Shown: positions 39,423-48,903, counted from the stretch's first letter. The stretch: DNA of 64,000 bases from Variovorax paradoxus EPS (GCF_000184745.1 NC_014931.1:3968001-4032000), one strand, 5' to 3'. Program-made: numbers and translations. The notes: generated from the letters alone by a model not told the origin.

Positions 39423-40688
39423 TCAGATATCGAACAGCAGGCGCGACGGATCTTCCAGCGCTTCCTTCATCGCGACCAGGCCCAGCACGGCTTCGCGGCC
39501 GTCGATGATGCGGTGGTCATAGCTCATGGCCAGGTAGTTCATCGGACGGATGACGATCTGGCCGTTCTCCACCACAGCGCGGTCCTTGGTGGCGTGCACG
39601 CCGAGGATGGCCGACTGAGGCGGGTTGATGATCGGCGTCGAGAGCATCGAGCCGAAGGTGCCGCCGTTCGAGATGGAGAACGTGCCGCCGGTCATCTCTT
39701 CGATGCCCAGCTTGCCGTCTTGCGCCTTCTTGCCGTACTCGGCGATCTTCTTCTCGATGTCGGCAAAGCTCATCTGGTCGGCGTTGCGCAGGATCGGCAC
39801 GACCAGGCCGCGCGGCGAACCGACGGCGATGCCGATGTCGAAGTAGCCGTGGTACAGGATGTCGTTGCCGTCGACCGAGGCGTTGATCACCGGGTACTTC
39901 TTCAGTGCGTGCACCGCGGCCTTCACGAAGAAGGACATGAAGCCGAGCTTCACGCCGTGTTCCTTGATGAAGCTGTCCTGGAAGCGCTTGCGCAGTTCCA
40001 TGACGGGCGCCATGTTCACTTCGTTGAAGGTGGTCAGGATCGCGTTGGTCGACTGCGACTGGATCAGGCGCTCGGCGATGCGGGCGCGCAGGCGGCTCAT
40101 CGGCACGCGCTGTTCCGGACGCTCTCCGAGGTCGGACGAACCGACCGGCGAGGCGACCTGCGGCAGTGCGGGCTTGGCAGCCGGTGCGGGGATGGCGGCA
40201 GCGGCAGGCTTGGCGCCCGAAGCCACTGCACCGAGCACGTCGCCCTTGGTCACGCGGCCGTCCTTGCCGGTGCCGACAACGTCGCCGGTCTTGAGGTTGT
40301 TGTCGGCCAGCAGCTTGGCGGCGGCGGGCATGGCAACGTCCGACTTCGAACCGCCGGTGGCGGCGGCAGCGGCTGCCGGAGCAGGCGCGGCAGCAGCCGG
40401 AGCAGCGGCAGCAGGTGCTGCAGCCGGGGCAGCGGCGCTGGCCTTGCCTTCGGTGTCGATCTTGGCGATCAGCTGATCCGCCACCACGGTGGCGCCATCG
40501 GGCTGCACGATTTCGGCCAGCACGCCGGCCGAGGGGGCGGGCACTTCCAGCACGACCTTGTCGGTCTCGATCTCGATCAGGATTTCATCGACGGCGACGG
40601 CTTCGCCGGCCTTCTTCTTCCAGGTGAGCATGGTGGCTTCGGCCACGGATTCGGAAAGCTGGGGGACTTTGACTTCTACGATAGACAT
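39423..40688 (-). CDS. sucB: dihydrolipoyl succinyltransferase (E2) of 2-oxoglutarate dehydrogenase
   Basis: A 421-residue E2 that transfers the succinyl group from the lipoyl arm to CoA. One lipoyl domain (1-78) carries the lipoylated Lys44 in E-T-D-K-V. An Ala/Pro-rich swinging linker (80-115) leads to the peripheral-subunit-binding domain (about 118-155; A-A-K-L-L-A-D-N-N) and the catalytic core (190-421), with S-Y-D-H-R-I-I-D-G near the end. It follows sucA by about 55 bases and is separated from lpdA by a repeat-bearing gap. Confidence 0.96.
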   Translation of the reverse strand: MSIVEVKVPQLSESVAEATMLTWKKKAGEAVAVDEILIEIETDKVVLEVPAPSAGVLAEIVQPDGATVVADQLIAKIDTEGKASAAAPAAAPAAAAPAAAAPAPAAAAAATGGSKSDVAMPAAAKLLADNNLKTGDVVGTGKDGRVTKGDVLGAVASGAKPAAAAIPAPAAKPALPQVASPVGSSDLGERPEQRVPMSRLRARIAERLIQSQSTNAILTTFNEVNMAPVMELRKRFQDSFIKEHGVKLGFMSFFVKAAVHALKKYPVINASVDGNDILYHGYFDIGIAVGSPRGLVVPILRNADQMSFADIEKKIAEYGKKAQDGKLGIEEMTGGTFSISNGGTFGSMLSTPIINPPQSAILGVHATKDRAVVENGQIVIRPMNYLAMSYDHRIIDGREAVLGLVAMKEALEDPSRLLFDI

Positions 40689-40742
40689 TTGGAGGTTGCT
40701 CCGTATTTTTCTTGAGGGTGTTCGTGTGAAAAGAGGCTTGTA

Positions 40743-43619
40743 TTACTTGGTCAGCACGAAGCCCTTGAGCTTGCCAAATGCGCCATCGACGAGCGCCTTC
40801 TGCTGTTCCTGGTGCAGGTGCGAATACCCGACCGCCGGCGATGCCGAAGCGGCACGGCCGGAGTAGCCGAGCTTTTGGCCTTCCTGCATGTTTTCGTGGA
40901 TGTAGTGCTGCACGAAGAACCAGGCGCCCTGGTTCTGCGGTTCGTCCTGGCACCACACCACGTCCGTGAGGTTCGGGTACTTCTTGATCTCGGCGGCAAA
41001 GGCCTTGTGCGGGAACGGGTAGAGCTGCTCGACGCGGATGATCGCCACGTCGTCGTTGCCCTGCTCCTCGCGCTTCTTGGCCAGGTCGTAGTAGACCTTG
41101 CCCGAGCAGGCGATCAGGCGCTTGACCTTCTCTGCCTTCAGACCCTTGCTGTCGGGAATGACGGTCTGGAAGCTGCCCTTGGTGAACTCGGACAGCGGCG
41201 AGGTCGCGTCCTTGTTCCGCAGGAGCGACTTGGGCGTCATGATGATCAGGGGCTTCCGCAGGTTGCGCACCATCTGGCGGCGCAGCACGTGGAAGATCTG
41301 GCTGGCGGTGGTGGGCTGAACCACCTGCATGTTGGTGTCGGCGCTCAGCTGCATGAAGCGCTCCAGGCGTGCCGAGCTGTGCTCGGGGCCCTGGCCTTCG
41401 TAGCCGTGCGGCAGCATCATCGTGAGGCCGTTGACGCGGCCCCACTTCACTTCGCCCGAAGCGATGAACTGGTCGATCACCACTTGCGCGCCGTTCACGA
41501 AGTCGCCGAACTGGGCTTCCCAGATGACGAGCGTGTTCGGGTCGTTCGAGGCGTAACCGTATTCGAACGCGAGCACGGCTTCTTCGGACAGGATCGAGTC
41601 GATCACGACGAACGGTGCCTGGTTCTCGGCCACGTTCTGCAGCGGCGTGTAGGTGCCTTCGTCGAACTTCTCGCGGTTCTGGTCGTGCAGCACGGCGTGG
41701 CGGTGCGTGAACGTGCCGCGGCCCGAGTCTTCGCCCGACAGGCGCACCGGGTAGCCGCTGGCCACCAACGAGGCGAAGGCCATGTGCTCGCCCATGCCCC
41801 AGTCGACGTTGACGTCGCCGCGGCCCATGGCGGCGCGGTCGTCCAGCACCTTCTTCACCAGCGGATGCACGGTGAAGCCTTGCGGCACGGTGGTGATCTT
41901 CTCGGCCAGGCGCTTCCACTCGGACGACGGAATGGCGGTGTCGCCGGCGTCGGTCCACTTCTTGTTGAGGTACGGGCTCCAGTCGACGGCGTACTTGCTC
42001 TTGAAGTTGGTGAGCACCGGATCGACGGTGTTCTTGCCTTCGTCGAACGCGGCGCGCTGCGCCTTGACCATGTCATCGCCGAGCGTGTCGCCCAGGCCCT
42101 GAGCGGCCAGCTTGTCGGCGTACAGCTTGCGCGTGCCGGGGTGCTGGGCGATCTTCTTGTACATGAGCGGCTGGGTGAGCGAGGGCGTGTCCTGCTCGTT
42201 GTGGCCCAGCTTGCGGAAGCAGATGATGTCGACAACCACGTCCTTCTGGAATTCCATGCGGAACTCCAGCGCGAGCTGGGTGGCGAGCACCACGGCTTCG
42301 GGGTCGTCGCCGTTCACGTGCAGCACCGGCGCATCGACCATCTTGACGATGTCGGTGCAATACAGCGTCGAGCGGCTGTCGCGCGGGTCGCTGGTGGTGA
42401 AGCCGATCTGGTTGTTGATGACGATGTGCACCGTGCCGCCGGTGGAGTAGCCACGGGTTTCGGCCAGCGCCAGCGTTTCCATCACGACGCCCTGGCCTGC
42501 GAAGGCGGCGTCGCCGTGCACGATCACGGGCAGCACCTGCTTGCCCAGCGGGTCGGCGCGGCGGTCCATGCGGGCGCGCACCGAGCCTTCGACCACGGGG
42601 TTCACGATTTCAAGGTGCGAGGGGTTGAACGCAAGGCTCAGGTGCACCGGGCCGCCGGGGGTGGTCACGTCCGAGCTGAAGCCCTGGTGGTACTTCACGT
42701 CGCCGCTGGGCAGCTCTTCGGGGGCGGTGTGGTCGAACTCTGCGAACAGGTCGGCCGGCATCTTGCCGAGCGAATTGACCAGCACGTTCAGGCGGCCGCG
42801 GTGGGCCATGCCGATCACGATTTCCTGCACGCCCTTGACGCCGGCCTGGGTGATCAGTTCGTCCATCGAGACGATGAAGCTTTCGCCGCCTTCAAGCGAG
42901 AAACGCTTCTGGCCGACGTACTTGGTGTGCAGGAAGCGCTCGAGGCCTTCGGCCGCGGTCAGGCGGTTGAGCACGTGCTTCTTCTGCTCGGCGCTCAGCT
43001 TCGGGTTGGTGCGCGCGCTTTCGAGCTTCTGCTGCCACCAGCGCTTGTGGTTCTGGTCGGTGGTGTACATGTACTCGGCGCCCATGGTGCCGCAGTACGT
43101 TTCGCGCAAGGCATTGAGCAGGTCGCGCAGCGACATGGTCTCCTTGCCGAAGAAGGTGTTGCTGGTGTTGAACACCGTCTCGAGATCGGCATCGGCGAAG
43201 CCGTAGAACGAGGGCTCGAGTTCCGGAATGGCCGGGCGCTCGGCGCGCTTCAGGGGATCGAGGTCGGCCCAGCGTGCGCCGACGTTGCGGTAGGCGGCGA
43301 TCAGCTGCTGGACGGCGGTGCGCTTGCGACCGAGTTCGGAGTCGGCGCCGCTGGCCTGCACGACTTTGGTCGTGCCCTGCTTCGCGCGTTCGGCGAAAGC
43401 ATTGATGACCGGCAGGTGCGGGACGTCACGGGTGTTGGTGCCGTCGGCGGCGGGAACGTTCTGCAGGGCGTCGAAGTACGAACGCCAGTTGTCGGGAACG
43501 CTGCCGGGGTTGGAGAGGTAGTTTTCGTACATCTCCTCGACATAGGGCGCATTGCCGCCGAAGAGGTAGGTGTTGCCTTGATAGGCGGTGTACGCCGTGG
43601 GCGTAGAGGAATCGCTCAT
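40743..43619 (-). CDS. sucA: 2-oxoglutarate dehydrogenase E1 component
   Basis: A 958-residue thiamine-diphosphate enzyme that decarboxylates 2-oxoglutarate and succinylates the E2 lipoyl group in the TCA cycle. An N-terminal E2-binding segment (Y-V-E-E-M-Y-E-N-Y-L-S-N-P near residue 26), the TPP region with G-M-A-H-R-G-R-L-N-V-L and H-G-D-A-A-F-A-G-Q-G, and the transketolase-like domain with L-S-G-E-D-S-G-R-G-T-F are visible. The length fits the family. It is the first gene of the sucA-sucB-lpdA-zapE operon, with a 180-base upstream gap as promoter region. Confidence 0.97.
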   Translation of the reverse strand: MSDSSTPTAYTAYQGNTYLFGGNAPYVEEMYENYLSNPGSVPDNWRSYFDALQNVPAADGTNTRDVPHLPVINAFAERAKQGTTKVVQASGADSELGRKRTAVQQLIAAYRNVGARWADLDPLKRAERPAIPELEPSFYGFADADLETVFNTSNTFFGKETMSLRDLLNALRETYCGTMGAEYMYTTDQNHKRWWQQKLESARTNPKLSAEQKKHVLNRLTAAEGLERFLHTKYVGQKRFSLEGGESFIVSMDELITQAGVKGVQEIVIGMAHRGRLNVLVNSLGKMPADLFAEFDHTAPEELPSGDVKYHQGFSSDVTTPGGPVHLSLAFNPSHLEIVNPVVEGSVRARMDRRADPLGKQVLPVIVHGDAAFAGQGVVMETLALAETRGYSTGGTVHIVINNQIGFTTSDPRDSRSTLYCTDIVKMVDAPVLHVNGDDPEAVVLATQLALEFRMEFQKDVVVDIICFRKLGHNEQDTPSLTQPLMYKKIAQHPGTRKLYADKLAAQGLGDTLGDDMVKAQRAAFDEGKNTVDPVLTNFKSKYAVDWSPYLNKKWTDAGDTAIPSSEWKRLAEKITTVPQGFTVHPLVKKVLDDRAAMGRGDVNVDWGMGEHMAFASLVASGYPVRLSGEDSGRGTFTHRHAVLHDQNREKFDEGTYTPLQNVAENQAPFVVIDSILSEEAVLAFEYGYASNDPNTLVIWEAQFGDFVNGAQVVIDQFIASGEVKWGRVNGLTMMLPHGYEGQGPEHSSARLERFMQLSADTNMQVVQPTTASQIFHVLRRQMVRNLRKPLIIMTPKSLLRNKDATSPLSEFTKGSFQTVIPDSKGLKAEKVKRLIACSGKVYYDLAKKREEQGNDDVAIIRVEQLYPFPHKAFAAEIKKYPNLTDVVWCQDEPQNQGAWFFVQHYIHENMQEGQKLGYSGRAASASPAVGYSHLHQEQQKALVDGAFGKLKGFVLTK

Positions 43620-43634
43620 GATCCGCTGACCTTC

Positions 43635-43651
43635 GCTTCCCTGAAGGAAGC
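43635..43651 (-). promoter_or_regulatory. hairpin in the sucA leader
   Basis: GCTTCC and GGAAGC form a 6-bp stem around CTGAA, with its 3' arm 16 bases before the sucA ATG on the minus strand. It may influence ribosome access; the role is speculative. Confidence 0.3.
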
Positions 43652-43799
43652 ACTAGCTGGTTTAAGAAACCTTCCGCGACACGGCTGAACCGGTTGGCGG
43701 ATGCGACTGTGGCTGGGGAAGGGCCTGAGTACCTTGGCATTGTGCCACGTCAACCATATGACGTCGCGATGGGGGTGTGCAACCCCCATCGGGGAGATA

Positions 43800-45713
43800 T
43801 CAGCCCCGATCGAGTAACTGTTTGATCTGCTGCAGCGTGGCGGGGTCGTCGATGGTGGTCAGGTCGCCCGGGTCGCGCTGCTCGCACACGGCCTGGATGG
43901 CGCGGCGCAGCAGCTTGCCGCTGCGGGTCTTGGGCAAGCCAGAGACGAAGCGCACGCGGGCGGGTCTTGCAAGGGCACCGAGCTGATCGGCCACCACTTT
44001 CATGATCTCGCCTTCGAGCTTCAGCGCCGCCTCGGCATCGGTCGCCGCGCGCCCGTCCTTCGGCACGACGAAAGCCATCGCCACCTGCCCCTTGAGCGCG
44101 TCGGCCACGCCGACCACCGCGACCTCGGCCACGTTGGCGTGGCCCGAAATGCTCTCCTCGATCTCGCGCGTGCCGAGCCGGTGGCCCGCCACGTTGATCA
44201 CGTCGTCGGTGCGGCCCAGGATGTAGAAATAGCCATCCGCATCGCGAATGCCCCAGTCGAAAGTCGAATAGACCATCTTGCCGGGCACGCTCTTCCAGTA
44301 GGTGTCGACGAAGCGCTTGTCGTCCTTCCACACGGTCTGCATGAAGCCGGGCGGCGTCGGGCCCTCGACCACGACCACGCCCTTCTCGTTCGGCCCCGTC
44401 AGTTCCTCGCCGGTCGATTCGTGAAGGATCTTGATGCGGTAGCCGTACATCGGAACGCCCGGGCTGCCGAACTTGCTCGGCTTGGCTTCCACGCCATTGG
44501 CGATGGTGATCATCGGCCAGCCCGATTCGGTCTGCCAGTAGTTGTCGATGATCGGCACGCCAAGGCCTTCGCTGATCCAGCGCGCGGTCGGCTCGTCGAG
44601 CGGCTCGCCCGCGAGGAACAGCGCGCGCAGGGTCGAGAGGTCATATTTCTTCAGCAGCGCCGGGTCTTGTTTCTTGAGCACGCGCACCGCGGTGGGCGCG
44701 CTGAACATCACCGTCACCTTGTACTTCTCGACCAGGCGCCACCAGATCCCGCCGTCGGGCTGCTGGTCGATGCCCTGGGTCGGCAGGCCCTCGTACATGA
44801 TGGTCGCCATGCCGGCGATCAGCGGGCCGTAGACGATGTAGCTGTGGCCCACGACCCAGCCGATGTCGCTGGTGGAGAAGTACGTTTCGCCGGGCCGGCC
44901 GTCGAAGATGTGCTTCATGCTTGCGGCCAGCGCCACCGCGTAGCCGCCCACGTCGCGCTGCACGCCCTTGGGCCTGCCGGTGGTGCCGCTCGTGTAGATC
45001 GTGTAGCTGATGTCGGTGGAGGCCAGCCATGCGCAGGGCACTTGCGCATCGATGTGCTTCTGCCGCAGTTCGCTGGCCAGATGGTCGCGGCCAGCGACGA
45101 GCTCCATCGGCGCGAGGCCGCGGTCGGCAAGGAGGACGGCCGCCGGCTTGTACTTCGACAGCCGGATCGCCTCGTCGAGCAGCGGCTTGTACGCGATGAC
45201 CTTGCCGCCGCGCGAGCCGGCATCGGCGCTCACGATCACCTTGGGCTCGGCGTCCTCGATGCGCGTGGCGAGCGAGCCGCTCGCGAAACCGCCGAACACC
45301 ACGCAGTGGATCGCCCCGATTCGCGCGCAGGCCAGCATTGCGAAGGCGGCCTCGGGAATCATCGGCATGTATATCAGGACGCGATCGCCCTTCCCCACGC
45401 CCAGTTCGACCAGGCTGGCGGCGGTGCGCTGCACCTCTGCGTGCAGCTCGCTGAAGCTGTAGCTCTTCTCGAAGCCGGTTTCGGTGGAAACGAAGATCAG
45501 CGCCGGCTGGTCGCCGCGCGCGGCCAGATGCCGGTCGACCGCGTTGTGGCACAGGTTCGTCGTGCCGCCGACGAACCAGCGCGCGAACGGCGGCTGGCTG
45601 GCGTCGAGGATCTGCTCTGCGGGGGTCTGCCAGTCGATCAGCTTGGCCTGTTCGGCCCAGAAGGCCTCGGGCGCATCGACGGATTGGCGATAGAACTCTT
45701 CGTAGCGGCTCAT
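43800..45713 (-). CDS. prpE: propionate-CoA ligase (PrpE-type acyl-CoA synthetase)
   Basis: A 637-residue ANL-family synthetase that activates short acyl acids via an acyl-AMP. The ATP loop T-S-G-T-T-G-R-P-K-G, the acyl-pocket Y-W-Q-T-E-S-G-W-P, the hinge G-R-T-D-D-V-I-N-V-A-G-H-R-L and the C-terminal catalytic lysine in K-T-R-S-G-K-L-L-R-R are intact. The N-terminal D-A-P-E-A-F-W-A-E-Q and overall pattern favour PrpE over acetyl-CoA synthetase. ATG 45713 is taken because GGAG lies about 10 bases upstream. It appears monocistronic; no methylcitrate-cycle genes adjoin it. Confidence 0.9.
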   Translation of the reverse strand: MSRYEEFYRQSVDAPEAFWAEQAKLIDWQTPAEQILDASQPPFARWFVGGTTNLCHNAVDRHLAARGDQPALIFVSTETGFEKSYSFSELHAEVQRTAASLVELGVGKGDRVLIYMPMIPEAAFAMLACARIGAIHCVVFGGFASGSLATRIEDAEPKVIVSADAGSRGGKVIAYKPLLDEAIRLSKYKPAAVLLADRGLAPMELVAGRDHLASELRQKHIDAQVPCAWLASTDISYTIYTSGTTGRPKGVQRDVGGYAVALAASMKHIFDGRPGETYFSTSDIGWVVGHSYIVYGPLIAGMATIMYEGLPTQGIDQQPDGGIWWRLVEKYKVTVMFSAPTAVRVLKKQDPALLKKYDLSTLRALFLAGEPLDEPTARWISEGLGVPIIDNYWQTESGWPMITIANGVEAKPSKFGSPGVPMYGYRIKILHESTGEELTGPNEKGVVVVEGPTPPGFMQTVWKDDKRFVDTYWKSVPGKMVYSTFDWGIRDADGYFYILGRTDDVINVAGHRLGTREIEESISGHANVAEVAVVGVADALKGQVAMAFVVPKDGRAATDAEAALKLEGEIMKVVADQLGALARPARVRFVSGLPKTRSGKLLRRAIQAVCEQRDPGDLTTIDDPATLQQIKQLLDRG

Positions 45714-45803
45714 CTGGACTTGTCTCCTGTTATTCATTCCATTCCGGCTGCCTCGCCGAAACTGAATTCATAATTATGGAGACCGATCTTGCAACAAGCT
45801 GAC

Positions 45804-45821
45804 GGCCGGAACAATCCGGCC
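45804..45821. other. GC-rich hairpin between isochorismatase and prpE genes
   Basis: GGCCGGA and TCCGGCC form a perfect 7-bp stem around ACAA, downstream of the isochorismatase stop on the minus strand. Without a T-run it is only a weak terminator candidate. Confidence 0.35.
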
Positions 45822-45849
45822 GCGCCCTGCCTTGCAGGCCGCGATGCGG

Positions 45850-46452
45850 CTATCGAACCAAGGCGAGCACTTCAGGAAATGCGGGATGTTCCGCGGTGCG
45901 CAGCCACTCGAAGGCGACCATCTCGGTCGTCACGAGTTCGGCACCGGCGCCGGCCAGCCGGTCGAAGGCGGCGTCGCGATTGCGCTCGGTGCGCGAGCCG
46001 CAGGCGTCGGTGACGACCCAGACCTCGAATTCGTCTTCCAGCAGGTCGAGCGCGGTCTGCAGCAGGCAGACGTGGGCTTCGCAGCCGGCGATCACGATGG
46101 TATTGCGTTCTTCGGCCGCGGCGGCCGGCTTCTGCAGATGCTTCGGAAGGCTGCGGGCATTGCCCTGCGGCGCCTTGGCCGGCACGCGCAGCCATTCGCC
46201 CAAGCCCTCTTCCACGCCGCTGAAATGCATCTTCGGCAAGGTGCGTTGGCACAGCGCGCGGATGTCGGGCACGTTCTCGCCCAGCTTGGAAGGGTTGTGC
46301 TCGGTGCCGAACACCGGCACCTCGAACAGCCGCGCCAGCTTGCCCAGCCGCACCGCGTTCTGCGCGACGGATTCACTCTCGAAGATCGCCGGCATCAGCC
46401 GCGCCTGGTAGTCGACCAGAACGAGTTGGGAGAGCGAGGCGTCGAGCAGCAT
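45850..46452 (-). CDS. isochorismatase-family cysteine hydrolase
   Basis: A 200-residue member of the isochorismatase/nicotinamidase/YcaC superfamily. The catalytic triad is readable as D14 (L-V-D-Y-Q-A-R-L), K74 (T-L-P-K-M-H-F) and C129 (A-G-C-E-A-H-V-C-L-L-Q-T). Members hydrolyse small amides or enol ethers; this short, YcaC-like form has no assigned substrate. It lies 12 bases after a TetR gene on the same strand, so it may be co-regulated with that gene. The family is certain, the reaction is not. Confidence 0.88.
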   Translation of the reverse strand: MLLDASLSQLVLVDYQARLMPAIFESESVAQNAVRLGKLARLFEVPVFGTEHNPSKLGENVPDIRALCQRTLPKMHFSGVEEGLGEWLRVPAKAPQGNARSLPKHLQKPAAAAEERNTIVIAGCEAHVCLLQTALDLLEDEFEVWVVTDACGSRTERNRDAAFDRLAGAGAELVTTEMVAFEWLRTAEHPAFPEVLALVR

Positions 46453-46464
46453 GAACGGGATCTT

Positions 46465-47169
46465 TCAGGTATCGGTTGAATTGGGCTGAACCGTACCACC
46501 GAAAAGATCGGGTTGGCCCGCCTCGACCGGTTCGCCGGCATCTTCATTCATCGCCGGTGCGGCGGAACGCTGCGTCAGTTGCGCCAGATAGGTCTTGAAC
46601 AAGGCATCGGCCGACTGCCGGAACATCCGGATGCGGCCGGTGTGCTGCATCAGCAGCAGGCCGACGCCGTGCGCGAAAAGGGCCGTGTTTTCCCGCAGCG
46701 CGAGGGCGTCGTCCAGGCCCATGGCGAGCAATGCGTCTTCGCAGGGGCGCAGCGCGTCGTAGAGGCGGTCGTTCAGTTCGTGGTCCAGCTCGCTGGTCAG
46801 CCCGCGGGGGCGCATGCCGTGCACCAGATAAAAGCCGAGATCGAGGTCGCGCGGGTTCGCCGCGTAGAAGTCGAACCAGGCCTGGGCTTTGGCCGCCAGG
46901 GTCTTGTCGGGCCGGCTTTTAGACACGTTCGCCTCGGCCACCGCGGCCTGCAGGCGCATCAGCGATTCGTCGAGCAGCGCGGCGTAGATCGCCTCCTTGC
47001 TCTCGAAGTACGAATAGATGGCGCCCGGTGTATAGCCGGCCTTCTTTGCGATCTCCCGGATGCTCGCGCCCTCGATTCCCGCTTCCGAAAACACCGTGCG
47101 GGCGGCGTCGAGCACCAGGGCACGACGGGCGTCGGTGAGGGTCTGGCGGCGTTGGAGCTTGGCGTGCAT
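46465..47169 (-). CDS. TetR-family transcriptional regulator
   Basis: A 234-residue repressor-type regulator. The N-terminal HTH spans about residues 15-65, with the signature A-S-I-R-E-I-A-K-K-A-G-Y-T-P-G-A-I-Y-S-Y-F. The C-terminal ligand domain is helical, ending in an acidic Gly/Pro tail with D-L-F-G-G. ATG 47169 is used; the frame is open further upstream through the divergent promoter. It is divergent from the HpaB-superfamily gene across a 114-base AT-rich gap holding an inverted repeat, so that gene is the probable target. Confidence 0.9.
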   Translation of the reverse strand: MHAKLQRRQTLTDARRALVLDAARTVFSEAGIEGASIREIAKKAGYTPGAIYSYFESKEAIYAALLDESLMRLQAAVAEANVSKSRPDKTLAAKAQAWFDFYAANPRDLDLGFYLVHGMRPRGLTSELDHELNDRLYDALRPCEDALLAMGLDDALALRENTALFAHGVGLLLMQHTGRIRMFRQSADALFKTYLAQLTQRSAAPAMNEDAGEPVEAGQPDLFGGTVQPNSTDT

Positions 47170-47214
47170 GGGGGGCACTATAAGTCTCGGATTACGCTCC
47201 GGTTCAAATTTTTT

Positions 47215-47242
47215 AACATTGATATAAAAAATAAACAATGTT
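47215..47242. promoter_or_regulatory. inverted repeat and putative promoter in the TetR/HpaB divergent gap
   Basis: AACATTG (47215-47221) and CAATGTT (47236-47242) are perfect arms 14 bases apart in an AT-rich island unlike the surrounding sequence. A TTGATA/TCAAAT pair at 17-base spacing (47219-47224, 47242-47247) could drive the plus-strand gene, so the arms would bracket the promoter. This suits a TetR operator. Confidence 0.5.
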
Positions 47243-47283
47243 CAAATATTTGTGCCGACGATCAAAAAACACGGAGACAAACG

Positions 47284-48903
47284 ATGAACGCCCCGCTCCC
47301 CGCCAGCCTCATGTCCGGCGCCGACTACCGCGAATCGCTGCGCCGCTACAGCCCCAACGTGTTTGTCGATGGCCGCCGCGTCGACAGCGTGGCCGACGAA
47401 GCCGCCTTCCAGCCCGGCATCAATGCCATCGCCCTCACCTACGACTACGCGCTGAAGACCCAGTACGAGCCCCTGATGACCGCCGTGCAGCACACCAGCG
47501 GCAAGCGGGTGAACCGGCTCTCGCATATCAACACCAGCTCGGGCGACCTGCTCAACAAGCTGGAGGCCGTGCGGCTGGTCTGCCAGGAAACCGGCTGCGC
47601 CCAGCGCTACCTGACGCACGACGCGCTCAACGCCATCGCCCAGGTGTCGGCGCGCATCGACGACGCGCGCGGCAGCACCGAGCACACCGCGCGCTTTCAC
47701 GAGTACCTGCACCGCGTGCAGGACCAAGACCTGACCCTGGGCGTCGCCATGACCGATGCGAAGGGCGACCGCAGCCGCCGGCCGCACGAGCAGGCGAACA
47801 TCGACAGCTACCTGCACGTGGTCGAGCGCAATGCGCGCGGCATCGTGATTTCGGGCACCAAGGCCATCGTGACCGGCGCGCCTTATGTGCACGAACTGCT
47901 CGTCATGCCCTGCCGGAACATGGGCCGCGAAGATGCCGACTTCGCCGTGTGCTGCGCCGTGCCGCTCGACGCACCCGGCCTCACCATCGTCGCGCGACCG
48001 GCAGGCCGCCCTGGCGAAAAGCTCGAGCATGGCGATGCCCTCTTCAGCCGCAAGTACGGCCAGAGCACCGGCGTGTGCATGTTCGACAAGGTCTTCGTGC
48101 CCTGGGAGCGCGTCTTCTACGCCGGCGAATGGGAGCATTCCGGCCACCTCACCTACAGCTACGCCACGCACCATCGCCACAGCTGCATCGGTGCCCGCGC
48201 CGGGTTCGGCGACCTGCTGATCGGTGCCGGTGCTCTGATGTGCGAGGCCAACGGCTTCGACCCCGGAAAGGAAAGCCACCTGCGCGAGCAGATGGTCGAA
48301 CTCATCACCATCACCGAGAGCTTCTTCGCCTGCGGCGTGGCGGCCAGCGTCTACGGCAAGGCCGACGAACACTGCGAGGTTTTCATGCCCGACCCGGTGT
48401 TCAGCAACATCGGCAAGCTGCTGCTGGCGACAAAGATCTACGACATGCACCGCATTGCGCACTACGTGAGCGGCGGCCTGATCGTCACCCTGCCCGGCCC
48501 CGACGAAGACCACAACCCCGAAACCGCCGCGCGTCTTTCGGACGTGCTGCGCGCCAACCCGGCGATTCCCTACGAGCAGCGCATCGAAACGGCCCGCTTC
48601 ATCGAAGACCTCACCGCCGGCTACCAGGGCGGCTGGTACAGCGTGATCAGTCTGCATGGCGGCGGCTCGCCGGCGGCGATGAAGCAGGAGATCTGGCGCA
48701 ACTACCCGGTCGGCTCGAAGGTCGAGCTGGTCGAGCGCATCCTGGAACGCGGCATCGCGGCAGATGGCTCGCCGGCAGCAGCGCCGCACGATCCGGCACG
48801 CGCCATCACCAGGAACCGCCAGCCCGGCAAATGCTGCGACACCGGCTGCACCACGCCCGGCCAGCCGGTGATGGTCGAACTGCCGGTGTCGCTGCGCATC
48901 TAG
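47284..48903 (+). CDS. HpaB/4-hydroxybutyryl-CoA-dehydratase-superfamily flavoprotein
   Basis: A 539-residue protein of the acyl-CoA-dehydrogenase-like fold shared by 4-hydroxyphenylacetate 3-monooxygenases (HpaB) and 4-hydroxybutyryl-CoA dehydratase (AbfD). Long stretches (S-G-D-L-L-N-K; R-G-I-V-I-S-G-T-K-A; F-V-P-W-E-R-V-F; L-H-G-G-G-S-P) follow the AbfD pattern. From recalled alignment, AbfD cluster ligands C99 and H292 match C105 and H297, but C103 and C299 align with Y109 and A304, so the Fe-S dehydratase centre seems absent. The C-terminus has an unusual C-C-D-T-G-C (517-522). GGAG precedes the ATG. No flavin reductase is adjacent. The substrate is unknown. Confidence 0.82.
   Translation: MNAPLPASLMSGADYRESLRRYSPNVFVDGRRVDSVADEAAFQPGINAIALTYDYALKTQYEPLMTAVQHTSGKRVNRLSHINTSSGDLLNKLEAVRLVCQETGCAQRYLTHDALNAIAQVSARIDDARGSTEHTARFHEYLHRVQDQDLTLGVAMTDAKGDRSRRPHEQANIDSYLHVVERNARGIVISGTKAIVTGAPYVHELLVMPCRNMGREDADFAVCCAVPLDAPGLTIVARPAGRPGEKLEHGDALFSRKYGQSTGVCMFDKVFVPWERVFYAGEWEHSGHLTYSYATHHRHSCIGARAGFGDLLIGAGALMCEANGFDPGKESHLREQMVELITITESFFACGVAASVYGKADEHCEVFMPDPVFSNIGKLLLATKIYDMHRIAHYVSGGLIVTLPGPDEDHNPETAARLSDVLRANPAIPYEQRIETARFIEDLTAGYQGGWYSVISLHGGGSPAAMKQEIWRNYPVGSKVELVERILERGIAADGSPAAAPHDPARAITRNRQPGKCCDTGCTTPGQPVMVELPVSLRI

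Noticed and set aside
40370..40440. Short Ala-coding repeats in sucB resembling a microsatellite
   Set aside because: Explained by the Ala-rich linker between lipoyl and binding domains.
40812..43688. A 958-codon open frame on the plus strand opposite sucA
   Set aside because: It is a GC-bias shadow: composition is Val/His/Arg/Gly-rich without any domain, and the opposite strand encodes an unmistakable SucA.
43744..43799. C-run/G-run hairpin after prpE as a terminator
   Set aside because: The stem is only four or five base pairs with no T-run on the minus strand.
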